64,000 bases of DNA, from assembly GCF_009604455.1 (NCBI RefSeq), contig NZ_WEGL01000001.1, forward strand, positions 1,116,001 through 1,180,000. The letters are read 5' to 3'. Below the pieces are notes generated by a model. It had not been told where the DNA came from and ran no database searches. It saw nothing but the letters and a program-made list of their open reading frames with translations. Of this stretch, positions 8,651 through 17,726 are shown one piece after another. A program made the translations under genes and the position numbers. Origin of the DNA: Streptomyces sp. RB17 (GTDB taxonomy: Bacteria; Actinomycetota; Actinomycetes; Streptomycetales; Streptomycetaceae). Within the stretch, counting starts at the first letter, position 1. The number at the start of each line of letters is the position of its first letter.

Positions 8651-10620
8651 CGGAAGTGTCCGACAGGGAACCGCCGCGCCGTCGTGTGCCCGGGCCGGCC
8701 GGGCCGCCGCGGCCGCGGAGTGCCGTGCGGCGGCAGCCCGGGCCCGGTGCGCGCCCGGCGCGGCGGCCGAGCGCTGCTCGGCCGCCGTATCAGCGCCCGC
8801 TCCGGCTCGGCAGACCACGGCCCCGGCTGCGCTTGGTCAGCCTCACGCTCACCCTGGTCCTGATCGCCTTCGTCCTACGGCTGCTCCAGGTGCAGGCCGT
8901 CGACGCCAGCGCGTACGCCGCGCGCGCCGAGCAGAACCGGTATGTCGTGCACACGCTGGCCGCCGAGCGCGGCGGGATCACCGACCGCAGCGGTGTGGCC
9001 CTCGCCATCAGCGAGGACGCGTACGACATCACGGCCGATCCGACGATGTTCAGCAGGAAGCAGCTGAAGATCGACGACGGCCCGGAGCAGGCCGCCGCGC
9101 TGCTTTCGCCGATCCTCGGGCAGAGCCAGCGGGACATCGTGAACAAGCTGCGGCCGAAGAACCAGAGCTCCCGGTACGCCCGGCTCGCCACCCGCCAGAC
9201 CCCACAGGTCTGGAAGCAGATCAAGGACCTGAAGAGCGCGCTCGCCAAGAAGTCGGAGACGGACAAGAACACCGTCAACGTGCTCGCCGGCGTCTTCGCC
9301 GACCCGAGCAGCCAGCGGGTGTACCCCAACGGTGACCTCGCCGCCGGGATACTGGGCTGGGTCAACGCCGACGGCCAGGGCGGCGGCGGCATCGAGCAGG
9401 AGCTGAACAAGCAGCTCGCGGGGAAGGACGGCAAGATCCGGTACGCCCAGTCCGGTGGGCGGGAGGTGCCCACGGCCGGGTCCACCGAGACGCCCGCCGT
9501 GCCCGGTTCCGACGTCGAGCTGACCATCGACCGCGACATCCAGTGGGCCGCGCAGAACGCCATCACCGAGCAGGTGAAGAAGTCCAGGGCCGACCGCGGT
9601 TACGTCGTCGTCCAGGACACCCGGACCGGGCAGATCCTGGCCATGGCCAACTCGCCCGGCTTCGACCCGAACAACCTGTCCAAGGCGGACTCCGCCGCCC
9701 TGGGCAACGCGGCCGTCCAGGACGCCTACGAGCCCGGCTCCACCGCCAAGGTGATGTCCATGGCGGCCGTGCTGGAGGAGAACGCGGCCACCCCGCTCAC
9801 CCATGTCGTCGTACCGAACCGGCTGCACCGGGGCGACCGGCTCTTCTCCGACGACGTCGACCACGCCACCTGGTACCTCACGCTGAACGGCGTCCTCGCC
9901 AAGTCCAGCAACATCGGCACCATCCTGGCCACCGGTCAGCTCGGCAAGACGCAGTCCGAGGCCGACAAGGTCCTCTACTCCTATCTGCGCAAGTTCGGCA
10001 TCGGCAGCTACACCGGACTCGGCTTCCCGGGCGAGACCCCGGGCATCCTCGCGCCGTACCAGAAGTGGTCCACCTCGCAGCAGTACACGATTCCTTTCGG
10101 CCAGGGCTTCTCCATCAACGCCGTCCAGGCCGCCTCCGTCTACTCGACCATCGCCAACGGCGGGGTCCGGATCGAGCCGACCCTGGTGCGCGGAACCAAG
10201 GGCGCCGACGGCCGCTTCACCCCCGCGCCCAAGGCCAAGGAGACCCGCGTGGTCAGCGAGAAGACGGCGAAGACGGTTGCCCGGATGCTGGAGTCCGTCG
10301 TGGACGACGAGCAGGGCACCGGCATCAAGGCCCGCATCCCCGGCTACAACGTCGCCGGCAAGACCGGCACGGCCAACCGCGTTGATCCGGCCACCGGCAG
10401 GTACCGCGGCTACACCTCGTCCTTCGCCGGTTTCGCGCCCGCCGACAACCCCCGCATCACCGTCTACTGCGCCATCCAGAACGCCACCTCCGGCAGCTAC
10501 TTCGGCGGGCAGATCTGCGGTCCCATCTACAAGCAGGTGATGGAGTTCGCCCTGAAGACCCTCCAGGTCCCGCCGACCGGCGTGCCGGCCGCGAACCTGC
10601 CGGTCGACTACAAGCCCTGA
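8647..10620 (+). CDS. ftsI: Septal peptidoglycan transpeptidase FtsI (class B PBP)
   Basis: A 657-residue class B penicillin-binding protein has an Arg/Pro-rich cytoplasmic N-terminus, one membrane anchor near residues 63-85, a PBP dimerisation domain (NRYVVHTLAAERGGITDRSG) and a transpeptidase domain. Active-site motifs are visible: the S-x-x-K serine in GSTAKVM (Ser365), the SSN triad at 420-422 and KTGT beginning at Lys572. It cross-links septal peptidoglycan together with the SEDS polymerase FtsW, encoded downstream. The GTG start overlaps the ftsL stop. Confidence 0.96.
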   Translation: MTEVSDREPPRRRVPGPAGPPRPRSAVRRQPGPGARPARRPSAARPPYQRPLRLGRPRPRLRLVSLTLTLVLIAFVLRLLQVQAVDASAYAARAEQNRYVVHTLAAERGGITDRSGVALAISEDAYDITADPTMFSRKQLKIDDGPEQAAALLSPILGQSQRDIVNKLRPKNQSSRYARLATRQTPQVWKQIKDLKSALAKKSETDKNTVNVLAGVFADPSSQRVYPNGDLAAGILGWVNADGQGGGGIEQELNKQLAGKDGKIRYAQSGGREVPTAGSTETPAVPGSDVELTIDRDIQWAAQNAITEQVKKSRADRGYVVVQDTRTGQILAMANSPGFDPNNLSKADSAALGNAAVQDAYEPGSTAKVMSMAAVLEENAATPLTHVVVPNRLHRGDRLFSDDVDHATWYLTLNGVLAKSSNIGTILATGQLGKTQSEADKVLYSYLRKFGIGSYTGLGFPGETPGILAPYQKWSTSQQYTIPFGQGFSINAVQAASVYSTIANGGVRIEPTLVRGTKGADGRFTPAPKAKETRVVSEKTAKTVARMLESVVDDEQGTGIKARIPGYNVAGKTGTANRVDPATGRYRGYTSSFAGFAPADNPRITVYCAIQNATSGSYFGGQICGPIYKQVMEFALKTLQVPPTGVPAANLPVDYKP

Positions 10621-10661
10621 GACAGCCCCTGATCAGCACCCGAAACACCAGGAACGAGCTC

Positions 10662-12317
10662 GTGACGACGATCACCCCCGACGCCGGGAACCAAGGGGCC
10701 GGCAAGCCCTCACTTCGCTCCGGAGCGGGTACGCCCGGTACGCTCACCGCCGTGCCACACGCTGATCAGTCCCAAACCACCCAGAAGGGCCAACCCGTGA
10801 CATATCCGGGACTGCCCAGGCCGTCGCTGCTCCCCGCCACACCTCTCGCGGAGCTCGCCGACCAGCTGGGTGTCACCGCGCCGGAGGGCGCCGCCGAGAT
10901 CAAGGGCATCACCCATGACTCGCGCGCCGTCCGCCCCGGCGACCTGTACGCCGCCCTCCCGGGCGCACGGCTGCACGGCGCCGACTTCGTCACCCAGGCC
11001 GCGAGCCTGGGCGCCGTCGCCGTGCTCACCGACCCCACGGGCGCCGAGCGCGCCACCGCGACCGGACTGCCCGTCCTGGTCGTCGAGAACCCGCGCGCAC
11101 GGATGGGGGAGCTGGCGGCGACGATCTACCGCCACCCGGGCCGAGACCTGCTCCAGATCGGCATCACCGGCACCTCCGGCAAGACCACCACCGCCTATCT
11201 CGTCGAGGGCGGCCTGGACGCCTCCCGCCCCGCCGGTCTCATCGGCACGGTGGAGATCCGCATCGGCGACGAGAGCATCAAGTCGGAGCGCACCACTCCC
11301 GAGGCCACCGACCTCCAGGCCCTGTTCGCCGTCATGCGCGAGGGGGGCGTCGAGGCGGTCGCCATGGAGGTCTCCAGCCACGCCCTGGTCCTCGGCCGGG
11401 TCGACGCCTGTGTCTTCGACGTCGCCGTGTTCACCAACCTCAGCCCGGAACACATGGAGTTCCACTCCGACATGGAGGACTACTTCCGGGCCAAGGCGCA
11501 GCTGTTCACCCCGAAACGCAGCAGACTGGGCGTGATCAACGCCGACGACGCCTACGGCCGCCGGCTGGCGGAGGAGGCCACGGTCCCCGTCGTCACGTTC
11601 TCCGCCGAGGGCCACCCCGACGCCGACTGGCGCGCGGAGGACGTCCACGTCGGCCCCATGGACTCGACGTTCACCGTCCTCGGCCCGAACGGCGAGCGGA
11701 TCCACGCCAGGTCTCCGATCCCCGGTCCCTTCAACGTGGCGAACACCCTCGCCGCGATCGTCGCCCTCGCCGCCGCCGGTCTCGACCCGCAGACCGCCGC
11801 CGACGGCGTCGCCGCCGTCCCGGGCGTCCCCGGACGGCTGGAGCGCGTGGACGCCGGGCAGCCCTACCTCGCGGTCGTCGACTACGCGCACAAGACCGAC
11901 GCCGTCGAGTCCGTGCTCAAGGCGCTGCGCAAGGTCACCAAGGGCCGTCTGCACGTGGTTCTCGGCTGCGGCGGCGACCGCGACCAGACCAAGCGTGCCC
12001 CGATGGGCGCCGCCGCGGCACGGCTCGCCGACACGGCCGTACTGACCTCCGACAACCCCCGCTCCGAGGATCCCCTCGCGATCCTCGCGACCATGCTGCA
12101 GGGCGCCGCCTCCGTGCCCGCGCACGAGCGTGGCGAGGTGCTCCTGTTCGAGGACCGGGCCGCCGCGATCGCGGCCGCCGTGGGCCGTGCCCAGGCCGGC
12201 GACACCGTGCTGGTCGCAGGCAAGGGCCATGAGCAGGGCCAGGACATCGCCGGCGTCGTCCGTCCCTTCGACGACCGCCAGGTGCTCCGCGAAGCCATCC
12301 AGAAAACCCAGGGATGA
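10662..12317 (+). CDS. murE: UDP-N-acetylmuramoyl-tripeptide synthetase MurE
   Basis: MurE adds diaminopimelate to UDP-MurNAc-L-Ala-D-Glu. The ATP loop is GITGTSGKTTTAY. The DNPRSEDP motif matches the signature of diaminopimelate-adding MurE rather than lysine-adding enzymes, which fits the LL-DAP wall of streptomycetes. Two starts are possible: GTG at 10662 (551 residues, with a ~45-residue Gly/Thr/Gln-rich extension) or GTG at 10797 behind AGAAGGG, where typical family sequence begins (TPLAELADQLG). I list the longer form. Confidence 0.94.
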   Translation: MTTITPDAGNQGAGKPSLRSGAGTPGTLTAVPHADQSQTTQKGQPVTYPGLPRPSLLPATPLAELADQLGVTAPEGAAEIKGITHDSRAVRPGDLYAALPGARLHGADFVTQAASLGAVAVLTDPTGAERATATGLPVLVVENPRARMGELAATIYRHPGRDLLQIGITGTSGKTTTAYLVEGGLDASRPAGLIGTVEIRIGDESIKSERTTPEATDLQALFAVMREGGVEAVAMEVSSHALVLGRVDACVFDVAVFTNLSPEHMEFHSDMEDYFRAKAQLFTPKRSRLGVINADDAYGRRLAEEATVPVVTFSAEGHPDADWRAEDVHVGPMDSTFTVLGPNGERIHARSPIPGPFNVANTLAAIVALAAAGLDPQTAADGVAAVPGVPGRLERVDAGQPYLAVVDYAHKTDAVESVLKALRKVTKGRLHVVLGCGGDRDQTKRAPMGAAAARLADTAVLTSDNPRSEDPLAILATMLQGAASVPAHERGEVLLFEDRAAAIAAAVGRAQAGDTVLVAGKGHEQGQDIAGVVRPFDDRQVLREAIQKTQG

Positions 12318-12345
12318 AAATCCAGAAGACCCAGGGGATGAACTT

Positions 12346-13752
12346 GTGATCGCCCTCTCCCTCGCCGAGATCGCAGCAGTCGTCGGCGGGCAGACGCACG
12401 ACATACCGGATCCGTCCGTGCAGGTCACGGGACCGGTCGTCCGGGACTCCCGCGAGGTGGTGCCCGGCAGTCTGTTCGCCGCCTTCGTCGGCGAACGCGT
12501 GGACGGCCACGACTACGCACCGCAGGTGATCGAGGCGGGCGCGGTCGCCGTACTGGCGTCGCGCCCGGTCGGCGTGCCCGCGATCGTCGTCGACGACGTC
12601 CAGACCGCGCTCGGTGCCCTCGCCCGGCACGTCGTACGCCGGCTCGGCGCGACCCTCGTCGCCCTGACCGGCTCGGCGGGCAAGACCAGCACCAAGGACC
12701 TGATCGCGCAGGTGCTCCGGCGCAAGGCGCCGACCGTGTTCACGCCCGGCTCGCTCAACAACGAGATCGGGCTGCCGCTGACCGCCCTGTCCGCCACCGA
12801 GGAGACACAGTTCCTCGTGCTGGAGATGGGCGCCCGCGGCATCGGGCACATCCGCTACCTCACCGGCCTCACGCCCCCCAGGATCGGCCTGGTCCTCAAC
12901 GTCGGCACCGCTCACATCGGCGAGTTCGGCGGCCGGGAGCAGATCGCGCAGGCCAAGGGCGAGCTCGTCGAAGGCCTTCCCGAGGACGGCGCCGCGATCC
13001 TCAACGCCGACGACCCGCTGGTCCGTGCCATGGCCTCCCGTACCAAGGCGAAGGTGGTCCTTTTCGGAGAGTCGGCCGAAGCGGACGTACGCGCCGAGAA
13101 CGTGCGACTCACGGACAGCGGACAGCCCGCCTTCAGACTTCACACACCCTCCGGTGCAAGCGATGTGACCATGCGCCTGTACGGTGAGCACCACGTGTCG
13201 AACGCGCTCGCCGCGGCCGCCGTCGCCCATGAGCTGGGCATGTCCGCGGAAGAGATCGCCACCGCGCTCTCCGAGGCGGGCTCCCTCTCCCGCTGGCGGA
13301 TGGAGGTCACCGAGCGCCCGGACGGCGTGACCATCGTCAACGACGCCTACAACGCCAACCCCGAGTCCATGCGGGCCGCCCTCAGGGCGCTCGCGGCCAT
13401 GGGCCAGGGGCGCCGCACGTGGGCGGTGCTCGGCAAGATGGCCGAGCTGGGGGACGAGGCGCTCGCCGAGCACGACGCCGTCGGACGGCTCGCCGTCCGG
13501 CTCAACGTCAGCAAGCTCGTCGCGGTCGGGGGGACTGAGGCCTCCTGGCTGCAACTGGGCGCATATAACGAGGGTTCGTGGGGTGAGGAGTCGGTGCACG
13601 TGTCCGACGCACAGGCGGCGGTCGACCTGTTGCGCAGCGAGTTGCGCCCGGGGGACGTCGTACTCGTGAAGGCGTCCCGTTCGGTGGGGCTCGAAAGCGT
13701 CGCCCAGGCGCTGATCGAGACCGGCGCCGAGGGTGAGGTTGCCGCCCGATGA
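12346..13752 (+). CDS. murF: UDP-N-acetylmuramoyl-tripeptide--D-alanyl-D-alanine ligase MurF
   Basis: MurF adds D-Ala-D-Ala to complete the UDP-MurNAc pentapeptide. The GTG at 12346 gives 468 residues beginning with MIALSLAEIAAVVGG, the expected family N-terminus. The ATP loop is LTGSAGKTSTKDL. NDAYNANPESMRAAL near residue 330 is characteristic of MurF. The stop overlaps the mraY start (ATGA). The short gap to murE contains a 22-bp imperfect duplication described among the findings. Confidence 0.96.
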   Translation: MIALSLAEIAAVVGGQTHDIPDPSVQVTGPVVRDSREVVPGSLFAAFVGERVDGHDYAPQVIEAGAVAVLASRPVGVPAIVVDDVQTALGALARHVVRRLGATLVALTGSAGKTSTKDLIAQVLRRKAPTVFTPGSLNNEIGLPLTALSATEETQFLVLEMGARGIGHIRYLTGLTPPRIGLVLNVGTAHIGEFGGREQIAQAKGELVEGLPEDGAAILNADDPLVRAMASRTKAKVVLFGESAEADVRAENVRLTDSGQPAFRLHTPSGASDVTMRLYGEHHVSNALAAAAVAHELGMSAEEIATALSEAGSLSRWRMEVTERPDGVTIVNDAYNANPESMRAALRALAAMGQGRRTWAVLGKMAELGDEALAEHDAVGRLAVRLNVSKLVAVGGTEASWLQLGAYNEGSWGEESVHVSDAQAAVDLLRSELRPGDVVLVKASRSVGLESVAQALIETGAEGEVAAR

Positions 13753-14822
13753 TGAACCAGATCCTGTTCTCGGGAGTCATTGGCCTCTTCCTGACGCTGG
13801 TCGGCACTCCGCTGCTGATCAAGCTGCTCGCCCGCAAGGGCTACGGCCAGTACATCCGTGACGACGGCCCGCGCGAGCACGCCAGCAAGCGCGGTACGCC
13901 GACCATGGGCGGTATCGCCTTCATCCTGGCGACGGTCGCCGCCTACTTCCTCAGCAAGGTGATCACCGGCAAGCCGCCGACGTTCTCCGGGCTGCTGGTG
14001 CTCGGGCTGATGGTCGGCATGGGCCTGGTCGGCTTCCTGGACGACTACATCAAGATCGTCAAGCGGCGTTCGCTGGGTCTGCGGGCCAAGGCGAAGATGG
14101 CCGGCCAGCTGATCGTCGGCATCGCCTTCGCCGTACTGTCGCTGATGTTCTCCGACTCGCGCGGCAACACCCCGGCCTCCACCAAGCTGTCGTTCATCAC
14201 GGACTTCGGCTGGTCGATCGGCCCGGTGCTGTTCGTGATCTGGGCGCTGTTCATGATCCTCGCGATGTCGAACGGCGTGAACCTCACCGACGGTCTGGAC
14301 GGCCTCGCCACCGGCGCCTCCGTGCTCGTCTTCGGCGCCTACACGTTCATCGGTGTCTGGCAGTTCCAGGAGTCCTGCGCCAACGCGCAGACGCTGACCA
14401 ACCCGGCCGCCTGCTACGAGGTGCGCGACCCGCTCGACCTCGCGGTGGTCGCCTCCGCGCTGATGGGTGCCTGCCTGGGCTTCCTGTGGTGGAACACCTC
14501 GCCCGCGAAGATCTTCATGGGTGACACCGGCTCGCTCGCCCTCGGCGGTGTCCTCACCGGCCTGGCCATCCTCTCCCGCACGGAGCTGCTGGTGGCCATC
14601 ATGGGCGGTCTGTTCGTCCTCATCACCATGTCGGTCGTCATCCAGGTCGGCTCCTTCCGGCTCACCGGGAAGCGTGTCTTCCGGATGGCGCCGCTCCAGC
14701 ATCACTTCGAACTCAAAGGCTGGTCCGAGGTCCTGGTGGTGGTCCGGTTCTGGATCATCCAGGGCATCTGTGTGATTGTCGGACTGGGCCTCTTCTACGC
14801 AGGATGGGCAGCGGAAAAGTGA
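13749..14822 (+). CDS. mraY: Phospho-MurNAc-pentapeptide transferase MraY
   Basis: MraY transfers phospho-MurNAc-pentapeptide to undecaprenyl phosphate, forming lipid I at the membrane. The protein has 357 residues and about ten hydrophobic segments. The Asp-rich active-site motifs GFLDDYIKI and NLTDGLDGLA are intact, as is the C-terminal PLQHHFELKGW. The ATG at 13749 overlaps the murF stop, and the downstream murD frame starts inside its 3' end. Confidence 0.97.
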   Translation: MMNQILFSGVIGLFLTLVGTPLLIKLLARKGYGQYIRDDGPREHASKRGTPTMGGIAFILATVAAYFLSKVITGKPPTFSGLLVLGLMVGMGLVGFLDDYIKIVKRRSLGLRAKAKMAGQLIVGIAFAVLSLMFSDSRGNTPASTKLSFITDFGWSIGPVLFVIWALFMILAMSNGVNLTDGLDGLATGASVLVFGAYTFIGVWQFQESCANAQTLTNPAACYEVRDPLDLAVVASALMGACLGFLWWNTSPAKIFMGDTGSLALGGVLTGLAILSRTELLVAIMGGLFVLITMSVVIQVGSFRLTGKRVFRMAPLQHHFELKGWSEVLVVVRFWIIQGICVIVGLGLFYAGWAAEK

Positions 14823-16261
14823 CCTCCTCGGTGCCTTCTGGGTCTTCTGGGTTCCAGGGCAAGCACGTCACCGTCGCCGGGCTCGGCGTCTCGGGCGTAC
14901 CGGCGGCCAAGGCGCTGCACGCGCGCGGGGCGATCGTCACGGTCGTCAACGACGGCGACGACGCACGCGCGCGTGAACAGGCCGCCGAACTCCGGGCGCT
15001 CGGCATCACCGTGCGCCTCGGCGACGGGGCGACCCTGCCGGAGGGCACCGAGCTGATCGTCACCGCGCCAGGCTGGAAGCCGGACAAGCCCCTGTTCACC
15101 GCGGCGGCCGAAGCGGGCGTGCCGGTATGGGGCGACGTCGAGCTGGCCTGGCGCCTGCGGGGGCCCGATGCGGCGCCCTGGCTGGCAGTCACGGGCACCA
15201 ACGGCAAGACCACGACCGTGCAGATGCTCGCGTCGATCCTCAGGGCCGCGGGCCTGCGCACGGCCGCCGTCGGCAACATCGGCGTCTCCCTGCTGGACGT
15301 GGTGCTCGGGGACGAGCCGTACCGCGATCTCGATGTACTCGCCGTGGAGCTGTCCAGCTACCAGCTGCACTGGGCGCCCTCGCTGCGCGCCCACTCGGCC
15401 GTCGTCCTCAACGTCGCCCCGGACCACCTCGACTGGCACGGCTCCATGGAGGCGTACGCCGCCGACAAGGGCCGTATCTACGAAGGCAATCGGGTCGCCT
15501 GCGTCTACAACGCGGCCGACAAGCTCACCGAGGACCTGGTGCGCGAGGCCGACGTCGAGGAGGGCTGCCGGGCCATCGGTTTCACCCTCGGCACCCCCGG
15601 GCCCTCCCAACTCGGTGTCGTGGAGGGCATCCTGGTCGACCGCGCCTTCGTGGAGAACCGGCAGAAGAGCGCCCAGGAGCTGGCCGAGGTCTCCGACATC
15701 AACCCGCCGGCCCCGCACAACATCGCCAACGCCCTTGCCGCGGCGGCCCTCGCGCGCGCCTTCGGGGTGCCCGCCAAGGCCGTACGCGACGGCCTCCGGG
15801 CCTTCCGCCCGGACGCGCACCGCATCGCGCACGTCGCCGACCTCGACGGGGTCGCGTACATCGACGACTCCAAGGCGACCAACACCCATGCCGCGGAAGC
15901 CTCGTTGGCGGCATATGAACCGATCGTATGGATTGCGGGCGGTCTGGGGAAGGGTGCGACCTTCGACGAACTCGTCGCCAAGTCCGCACAGCGGCTGCGC
16001 GGTGCCGTCCTGATCGGCGCCGATCGTGCCCTCATCCGCGACGCCCTCGCGCGACACGCGCCGGAAGTACCCGTGGTCGAGCTCGACCGGACCGACACTG
16101 GGGCGATGCTCCAGGCGGTGACGGAGGCCAGGCGGCTCGCTCAGCCCGGTGACACGGTACTGCTGGCCCCGGCCTGCGCCTCCATGGACATGTTCACCAA
16201 CTACAACCAGCGCGGTGACGCGTTCGCGGCGGCGGTCCGCGAACTCGGCGCGGGCGCCTGA
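14804..16261 (+). CDS. murD: UDP-N-acetylmuramoyl-L-alanine--D-glutamate ligase MurD
   Basis: MurD adds D-Glu to UDP-MurNAc-L-Ala. It has an N-terminal Rossmann motif VTVAGLGVSGVPAAKAL, the ATP loop VTGTNGKTTTVQ and the C-terminal LLAPACASMDMFTNYNQRG signature. Two starts compete: ATG 14804, which overlaps mraY by 19 nt, and GTG 14819, a GTGA overlap with the mraY stop. I list the ATG. The first 20 residues are variable Ser/Gly-rich sequence, so the choice hardly affects function. Confidence 0.95.
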   Translation: MGSGKVTSSVPSGSSGFQGKHVTVAGLGVSGVPAAKALHARGAIVTVVNDGDDARAREQAAELRALGITVRLGDGATLPEGTELIVTAPGWKPDKPLFTAAAEAGVPVWGDVELAWRLRGPDAAPWLAVTGTNGKTTTVQMLASILRAAGLRTAAVGNIGVSLLDVVLGDEPYRDLDVLAVELSSYQLHWAPSLRAHSAVVLNVAPDHLDWHGSMEAYAADKGRIYEGNRVACVYNAADKLTEDLVREADVEEGCRAIGFTLGTPGPSQLGVVEGILVDRAFVENRQKSAQELAEVSDINPPAPHNIANALAAAALARAFGVPAKAVRDGLRAFRPDAHRIAHVADLDGVAYIDDSKATNTHAAEASLAAYEPIVWIAGGLGKGATFDELVAKSAQRLRGAVLIGADRALIRDALARHAPEVPVVELDRTDTGAMLQAVTEARRLAQPGDTVLLAPACASMDMFTNYNQRGDAFAAAVRELGAGA

Positions 16262-16358
16262 CGACGGGTCTCGGTCACCTGGGGTGCTTCGGGACCCTTG
16301 GAGGGACGCGTGAGGCGGATGTGGCTCGGGTTTGGTCGGCGGGTGCGAGGAGCTGGTG

Positions 16359-17720
16359 ATGTCCGGTAGCCGTACAGGCCGTCCACCGGTTCAGGGCGCC
16401 GCCAGAAGGCCCGCGGCACCCCGTCCGCCGCGCGAGAGCTCCGTGCAACGGTTCTACATCCGCGCGCGGAAGGCCTGGGACCGGCCGCTGACCGCCTACT
16501 ACCTGATCGTCGGCGGCACCCTGCTGATCATGGTGCTGGGTCTGGTGATGGTCTACTCGGCCTCCCAGATCACCGCGCTGCAGCTGTCGCTGCCCGGGTC
16601 GTACTTCTTCCGCAAGCAGTTCCTCGCCGCGCTCATCGGCGGTGCCCTGCTGTTCGCGGCCTCCCGCATGCCGGTGAAGCTGCACCGGGCGCTGGCGTAC
16701 CCGATCCTCGCCGGCGCCGTGTTCCTGATGGTCCTGGTGCAGATCCCCGGGATAGGGATGGCGGTCAACGGCAACCAGAACTGGATCTCCCTGGGCGGCT
16801 CCTTCCAGATCCAGCCCAGCGAGTTCGGCAAGCTGGCCCTGGTGCTGTGGGGCGCGGACCTGATCGCCCGCAAGCAGGAGAAGAGGCTGCTGACCCAGTG
16901 GAAGCACATGCTGGTGCCGCTGGTGCCGGTCGCCTTCCTGCTGCTCGGGCTGATCATGCTCGGCGGCGACATGGGTACGACGATCATCCTGACCGCGATC
17001 CTGTTCGGGCTGCTGTGGCTCGCGGGAGCGCCGACCCGGCTGTTCTCCGGGGTGCTGAGCATCGCCGGGGTGCTCGCCGCGCTCGCCATCTGGTCCAGTC
17101 CGCACCGGCTGAACCGACTCAGCTGCATCGCCGCAACCGACCCCGGCCCGAACGACATGTGCTGGCAGGGCGCGCACGGCATCTACGCCCTGGCCTCCGG
17201 CGGGCTGTTCGGTTCCGGTCTCGGTGCGAGTGTGGAAAAATGGGGGCAACTCCCGGAAGCCCACACCGACTTCATCTTCGCCGTCACCGGTGAGGAACTG
17301 GGCCTGGCGGGGACACTGTCGGTGCTCGCCCTGTTCGCGGCTCTAGGCTATGCGGGTATCCGCGTGGCCGGACGCACGGAGGACCCCTTCGTGAGGTACG
17401 CCGCGGGAGGCGTGACCACCTGGATCACCGCCCAGGCGGTGATCAACATCGGTGCGGTGCTCGGTCTGCTGCCGATCGCCGGCGTCCCTCTCCCGCTGTT
17501 CTCCTACGGAGGGTCCGCCCTGCTGCCGACCATGTTCGCCATCGGGCTGCTGATCGCCTTCGCGCGCGACGAGCCCGCTGCGCGGGCGGCGCTTGCCATG
17601 CGGCAACCTCGCTTTGGTAGAAAACGGGGTGCCGGGGGCTCCGGGTCCGGTCGGAGTCCCCGGAGATGGAACACGATGCGACGGCGTGCCTCGGCGGCGC
17701 GTTCGTCCGGAGAGCGGTGA
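16359..17720 (+). CDS. ftsW: SEDS peptidoglycan glycosyltransferase FtsW
   Basis: FtsW polymerises septal glycan from lipid II as partner of FtsI. The ATG at 16359 follows GAGGAG and gives 453 residues with about ten membrane segments. SEDS hallmarks are visible: KLALVLWGADLIARK, EAHTDFIFAVTGEELG (containing the catalytic-type Asp region) and LPLFSYGGSALL. A Gly/Ser/Arg-rich tail follows the last helix. The next gene, murG, begins 6 nt after the stop. Confidence 0.95.
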   Translation: MSGSRTGRPPVQGAARRPAAPRPPRESSVQRFYIRARKAWDRPLTAYYLIVGGTLLIMVLGLVMVYSASQITALQLSLPGSYFFRKQFLAALIGGALLFAASRMPVKLHRALAYPILAGAVFLMVLVQIPGIGMAVNGNQNWISLGGSFQIQPSEFGKLALVLWGADLIARKQEKRLLTQWKHMLVPLVPVAFLLLGLIMLGGDMGTTIILTAILFGLLWLAGAPTRLFSGVLSIAGVLAALAIWSSPHRLNRLSCIAATDPGPNDMCWQGAHGIYALASGGLFGSGLGASVEKWGQLPEAHTDFIFAVTGEELGLAGTLSVLALFAALGYAGIRVAGRTEDPFVRYAAGGVTTWITAQAVINIGAVLGLLPIAGVPLPLFSYGGSALLPTMFAIGLLIAFARDEPAARAALAMRQPRFGRKRGAGGSGSGRSPRRWNTMRRRASAARSSGER

Positions 17721-17726
17721 ATTTCG

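Noticed and set aside
5846..8818. A 990-codon minus-strand open frame with collagen-like Pro-Arg-Gly repeats across rsmH, the repeat array and ftsL
   Set aside because: It lies opposite clearly coding genes and is open only because the 30-bp repeat has no stop in any frame and the flanks are very GC-rich. Its third codon positions are the least GC-rich ones.
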